A DNA stretch of 64,000 nucleotides from Datnioides undecimradiatus (lineage: Eukaryota; Chordata; Actinopteri; Lobotiformes; Datnioididae), in NCBI GenBank assembly GCA_008933995.1, contig WARS01000090.1, positions 3,770,425-3,834,424 on the forward strand. The letters are read 5' to 3'. The position numbers were made by a program, and so were the translations under genes. The stretch's first letter is position 1. Each line of letters begins with the position of its first letter. Positions 60,269-64,000 of this stretch are shown in pieces. The notes under the pieces are model-generated. The model was not told where the DNA came from. It saw nothing but the letters and a program-made list of their open reading frames with translations, and made no database searches.

Positions 60269-61009
60269 AACAGGGGCACTGGGAGCTACTCGCCACTCAG
60301 CGTTCTTAATCTCTGTCTTCCTCTCTCGACATCTTATTTCCTCCACTGTCTCTGTGCATTTTCCTCCAACTTACCTCTCTGTCACGTCTGTTCTGATGTA
60401 TATTTCTGTCTCATGTAGTTTTCTCCAACATTTCAGTATTTATTTATTTTTGCTCGGCTGCTTATGAATACCCATTCGCATTTGTTTCCTATTGCTGATT
60501 GTGTGTGTGTGTGTGTGTTCTTAAAGGGCACATGTTTTTGTGGAGTAGCAGTACCGGTAATGGTTAAATAATAGATGTTAGTCTGTATGTTGTTTTTTTT
60601 TTTAATTAATAACACATCACAAATGCATTCGTCTGGGTCTCAGTAGTGTGCTCTCATCATGACCTCACACTTTCATACGCTGCCGAGTGCTGAAAGGTGG
60701 AGACGACAGGCATTTTTAATTAAAATTCAGCATTGTGTCGTAGGAATCATGAAGGAAGTGATTAAATGCTGCAGGGTCTGTCCAAGTTTGAGGTTATTAC
60801 ATCAAAAATACTTATCAGTACAAAAGTTGAAATATGCATAATCCATAAAGATCATGACTTGTTTCAACTTTAATATTTGGAAAATGTAATCCAACAAAGT
60901 TGTTAATGTGTCTGGAAGTGGTTTGGTGCACCATTTTGCATTTAAGCAATTTTAAAGGTATAAAAACAAAAAGTAGTTCATTTGGGGGGGGGTTTATAGT
61001 TAGTCATTT

Positions 61010-61340
61010 CCTGTTTTATTTTCAATACATACCTGCTGTAAAGTGCACTTAACCTCCTTCCTGTGTTTCACCCGTTTCTCGTTTGCTTTCCCTCCATGGC
61101 AAGTCTGCTCAGCTCTCTCAGTTGTGAGTCAGTCCTTGTACCTTTGCGCGTGGCGTTCCAAGCCTTTTTCCTCATGTTCACTTGTGTGTTCAGGATTTGT
61201 GCTCTTTAACTCAACCTAAAAACCTTGTTTCTGGGACTTTTGGATCTTGCTGCTCCCTGTTGGATTTGTTTGCCTGCTTTGCACTGCCTTTTCTGGTTTG
61301 ACCCTTGCCTGTCTCACCATTCATGCAACCTGCTGTCTAC
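61010..61340 (+). repeat. Possible degraded LTR-type repeat
   Basis: T/C-rich words such as TTTGCCTGCTTTGCACTGCC and GACCCTTGCCTG recall the 3' half of fish LTRs. No terminal repeats or target duplication are found. Confidence 0.25.
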
Positions 61341-64000
61341 ATAAAAACAAATAGGCAACAGTATTAGAACAGGAAAACAATCAACCTCCTATGCGGCGTG
61401 GTGCCCCTCTTTTACCTGCAACTCTGCAAACCTCCAGGCAGGGAAGGAGGCCACCCCTGGTCCATTTGCAGAGATGAACAGCGGGGTGTTCAGCGTAAAG
61501 CGGTTCATTCTGTTATCGACCATCTGCGAGAAGAGGTTTTTGCGCTGAACTAGATCATTGGTGCTTGGTGATATTTTGATCAGACCTTGCATGCATCAAG
61601 GACATGGACTGATCTCCCTTTGCAGTGGTTTCCTAAGAGCTCTTTAAAAAAAAGCTTTTTGTGTTTAATATTTTCTATCGGTCAAGTAGCATTAGTTACT
61701 TTGAGAGGGGGATGCATTTAGTCTCCATTGTGAATTAAAATAATTAAGCAGAGGCAGGGAGACACAGTCCAGAGGAGACAGAATCCCCCTATTGCCGTGG
61801 CCTCCTCTCATTACATTTGCTTCCCTGTTCATCTCTGGCAAACCACCAGACCTTTGCTCGCTGATGTAAAAACGCATCCCTACGAGTGTGAAGGCGCAGG
61901 AGTGTCACCGCCAACGCCGGATTTTTAAAAAAAAAACGCGTCATACTGTGAAGTAAAGAGATGGCGGCGACAGGTTGAATCAGCATTCTGTGAACTCATC
62001 TGGCAAAGGGTTGGGACGTAAACCCAAGTCCACCACTCCGGTTTCTATCATCTCGCCGTCACTCGGATTTATTTAGCGACGCCTTGTAGATGTGTAGCCA
62101 CCGCTCTGTAGAGAAGAGGAATACGCTGCCAGTACACAATACCTTTGATGTATTCACTGCATTGTTTAGTCTTTTTATTGTATTTGTTAACAATAAGTAA
62201 AATGCAGAATGTTTCGAGCTTTATGCTTTAATTCCCTCTGTATCTGAGCTTTTGTCTCTCTCTTTATGCACTGTGTTTCTCATTTCCCCCCTGTCATCTA
62301 TTGGTTAAAATGTTATGTTGTATAAATAACCTTTTGAAAAACACAATCCGCCGAACATGTCAATTATTAAATGTGTCCTGCATACTCGCGGAATTATCAC
62401 TCAATACCAGAGACTCATTTACCTTACAAACACATTTAGCTGTTAGGCATTTATCTGACACCTTCCTTCATAATACATGGCAGCGAGTGCAAAAAGTGAA
62501 GAACAGGAAGATCAAAGCAGCAGAAAGGAATAAATATCAGAGAGAGATGCTGACCCGGTAACCTCCTGGAGAGGTTTTTCTATCCAAACAAATGCCACTG
62601 ACCACGCTTCATGCTGATATACAGGCTGTAGTCTAGAATTACAGACACGATTGAATCCATTGTGGTCGGGGCGCAGATATTCTATACGCGCCATCGAGGC
62701 AGGTTTCCTATTCTGCCTCACGATTCCCTCGTGACCTATCGCTTTCTCTTTTGTCTTATTTTCTTAAATAACATATTAGTCTCTATCTCCGAGGAACAAC
62801 AGCGTCAGGTTTTCGATGACAATGCTGCAGCTGAAAGGGAGAAATGAAAGTTTAAAACCGGAATCAAAGCTAAAGAGGAGACGAGAGGATGTGAGCCGAG
62901 CGGCTGCATGCGAGGAATAAAAAAGTAACAGCTAATAAATGACTTTTGTTAGCGACTTCCCCCACTTCTGCTCCTATAACTTGTGATTTTTTTATTACTC
63001 TGTGCCCTTGTTGTCCTTGAGCATGTTTGTGTCCATTATGTGCATGCTTGCACTCCCTGGTTCATCAGAGCCAGATCATTTGGGTGCAGTCTTTCCCTAT
63101 TACCCAACGGAGTGACGAGCTGTGAAAGCAAGCCACACAGACAGAGGTCACGATGTAATTCAGCAAGATTATTACGCTGGTCGCTGGATAATTACATTAT
63201 TATACGAGAGCAGACAGGTAATGCAGCCAAAATGACCAGGCAGCACTTTTTATTGGGGAAGCGGGTGTGGTGGTGGCGGTGGTGTAGTGGGAGATCTTTG
63301 AAAATCTCTGTAATTTCACCTAATAGCGTGTGCTTATTAGGAAATTACACTGCTACTTTGCTGTGGTTGTGGACTGCAGGGGATGGACCTTTTGTAAAAA
63401 TCAATAGGTTTGATTTGGACTCCTTTTTTTTTTCATCAGACTTTCATCATTAGTAATTTTGTATTTTCCAACAGCCTGCCGACGAGCAAATTTTGTGGAT
63501 ATTCAGGTTAATTATTCAGATGTGGCCATTAGACAAATGCTGAATCCGAATACAAACTCTTCTGATTTGCTCCACAACCAAGAGGGATGGTGTTGCGATG
63601 CAGGACAGATGCACACGCAGGAAGTTGAATGTCCCTCTGTTTTGATGGAAGCTAGTTAGTTCAGAAATAATTTGTTCTGGAAGGACGCACGTCCTCAGGT
63701 TATTGTGAGACGCACCGAGTTTCCCAGCGTCCCTCTGTTGTATCATCCACACACTCCACACACGCACGCAAACACACACACACAAGGAGTAGGTGCTTTC
63801 AGCGATAATAACTGAGCAGAGGTCCTGGCCCTCTTTATGGAAAGAATCTGGCCGCGGGATTGGATATGTCTGCTCCAATCAGATGGTAGCTTTTTGAGAA
63901 TGATTACAAGAGCCACAATAGTCTTAATTGTGGCCTCCAGCTCCAGCCATCTTAATGACTTTGGTATGTACCAATAGCTGTGTGTGTGTGTGTGTGTGTG
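61341..64000. other. Non-coding; unique-looking sequence with an inverted repeat
   Basis: No gene is seen. Sequence from 62850 to 63560 is AT-biased and mostly free of simple repeats, with several TAAT cores and a bulged inverted repeat (63309-63349). A CA tract lies at about 63760-63783, and the window ends inside a GT tract (63979-64000). Confidence 0.6.
63979..64000. repeat. (GT)n microsatellite cut by the window edge
   Basis: The tract runs to the last base, so its full length is unknown. Confidence 0.95.

Larger units (their letters stand above)
57001..61009. other. Non-coding; CTCF motif, microsatellites, one odd open frame
   Basis: It contains an AT-rich patch (57195-57250), GT (57651-57677), a CT-rich block (57800-58060), a CTCF motif (58519-58535), CA with CG (60055-60093) and TC (60225-60268). 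At 59344 an ATG in a YY1-like context opens a 117-codon frame with no known relatives. I do not call it a gene. Confidence 0.55.

Noticed and set aside
59719..60279. 186-codon minus-strand frame
   Set aside because: It starts in a GA repeat (Arg-Glu run) and passes through a CA tract (Cys/Val run). This is simple-repeat translation.
62983..63453. 156-codon + frame with a hydrophobic start
   Set aside because: It covers the inverted repeat and AT-rich non-coding sequence. The composition is not protein-like after the first residues.
1..64000. CRISPR array, operon, bacterial or phage content
   Set aside because: The sequence is vertebrate nuclear DNA. Regular repeats present are microsatellites, not spacer arrays.

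Overview
The window is vertebrate nuclear DNA, most likely from a teleost fish. Three things point that way: short introns, abundant CA/GT microsatellites, and interspersed repeats resembling families I know from teleost genomes. It holds one protein-coding gene that I can support, pcdh18 (protocadherin 18, a delta-2 non-clustered protocadherin), on the + strand from about 40.84 to 48.92 kb. Teleosts usually carry two copies, pcdh18a and pcdh18b. The sequence alone does not tell me which one this is.

The gene has four coding exons: 41234-43723, 44400-44488, 45143-45315 and 47258-48081. All junctions are GT-AG and the reading frame is consistent across them. The product is 1191 residues: signal peptide, six cadherin repeats, one membrane helix and a long cytoplasmic tail. 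Exon 1 encodes the whole ectodomain, the membrane helix and the proximal tail. Exons 2 to 4 encode the rest of the tail. The 3' UTR ends near an AATAAA at 48894.

Upstream (1-40.8 kb) I find no gene. It is non-coding DNA with microsatellites, purine- or pyrimidine-biased tracts, several old interspersed repeats and one solo LTR with a clean 5-bp target duplication (17618-18041). Downstream (48.9-64 kb) is also gene-free. It holds three CTCF-like motifs on the same strand, a degraded LINE 3' end (about 56.57-57.0 kb) and more simple repeats. A developmental gene alone in a large non-coding interval fits a regulatory landscape made of distant enhancers, but that is an inference.

I did not find an undescribed multi-gene system. 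The best leads are regulatory: a near-consensus REST/NRSF (RE1) site in intron 3 of pcdh18, the CTCF-motif series downstream, a bulged inverted repeat at 63.3 kb, a cluster of GATA-type motifs at 25.1 kb, and possible short-tail isoforms made by retaining intron 1 or intron 3.
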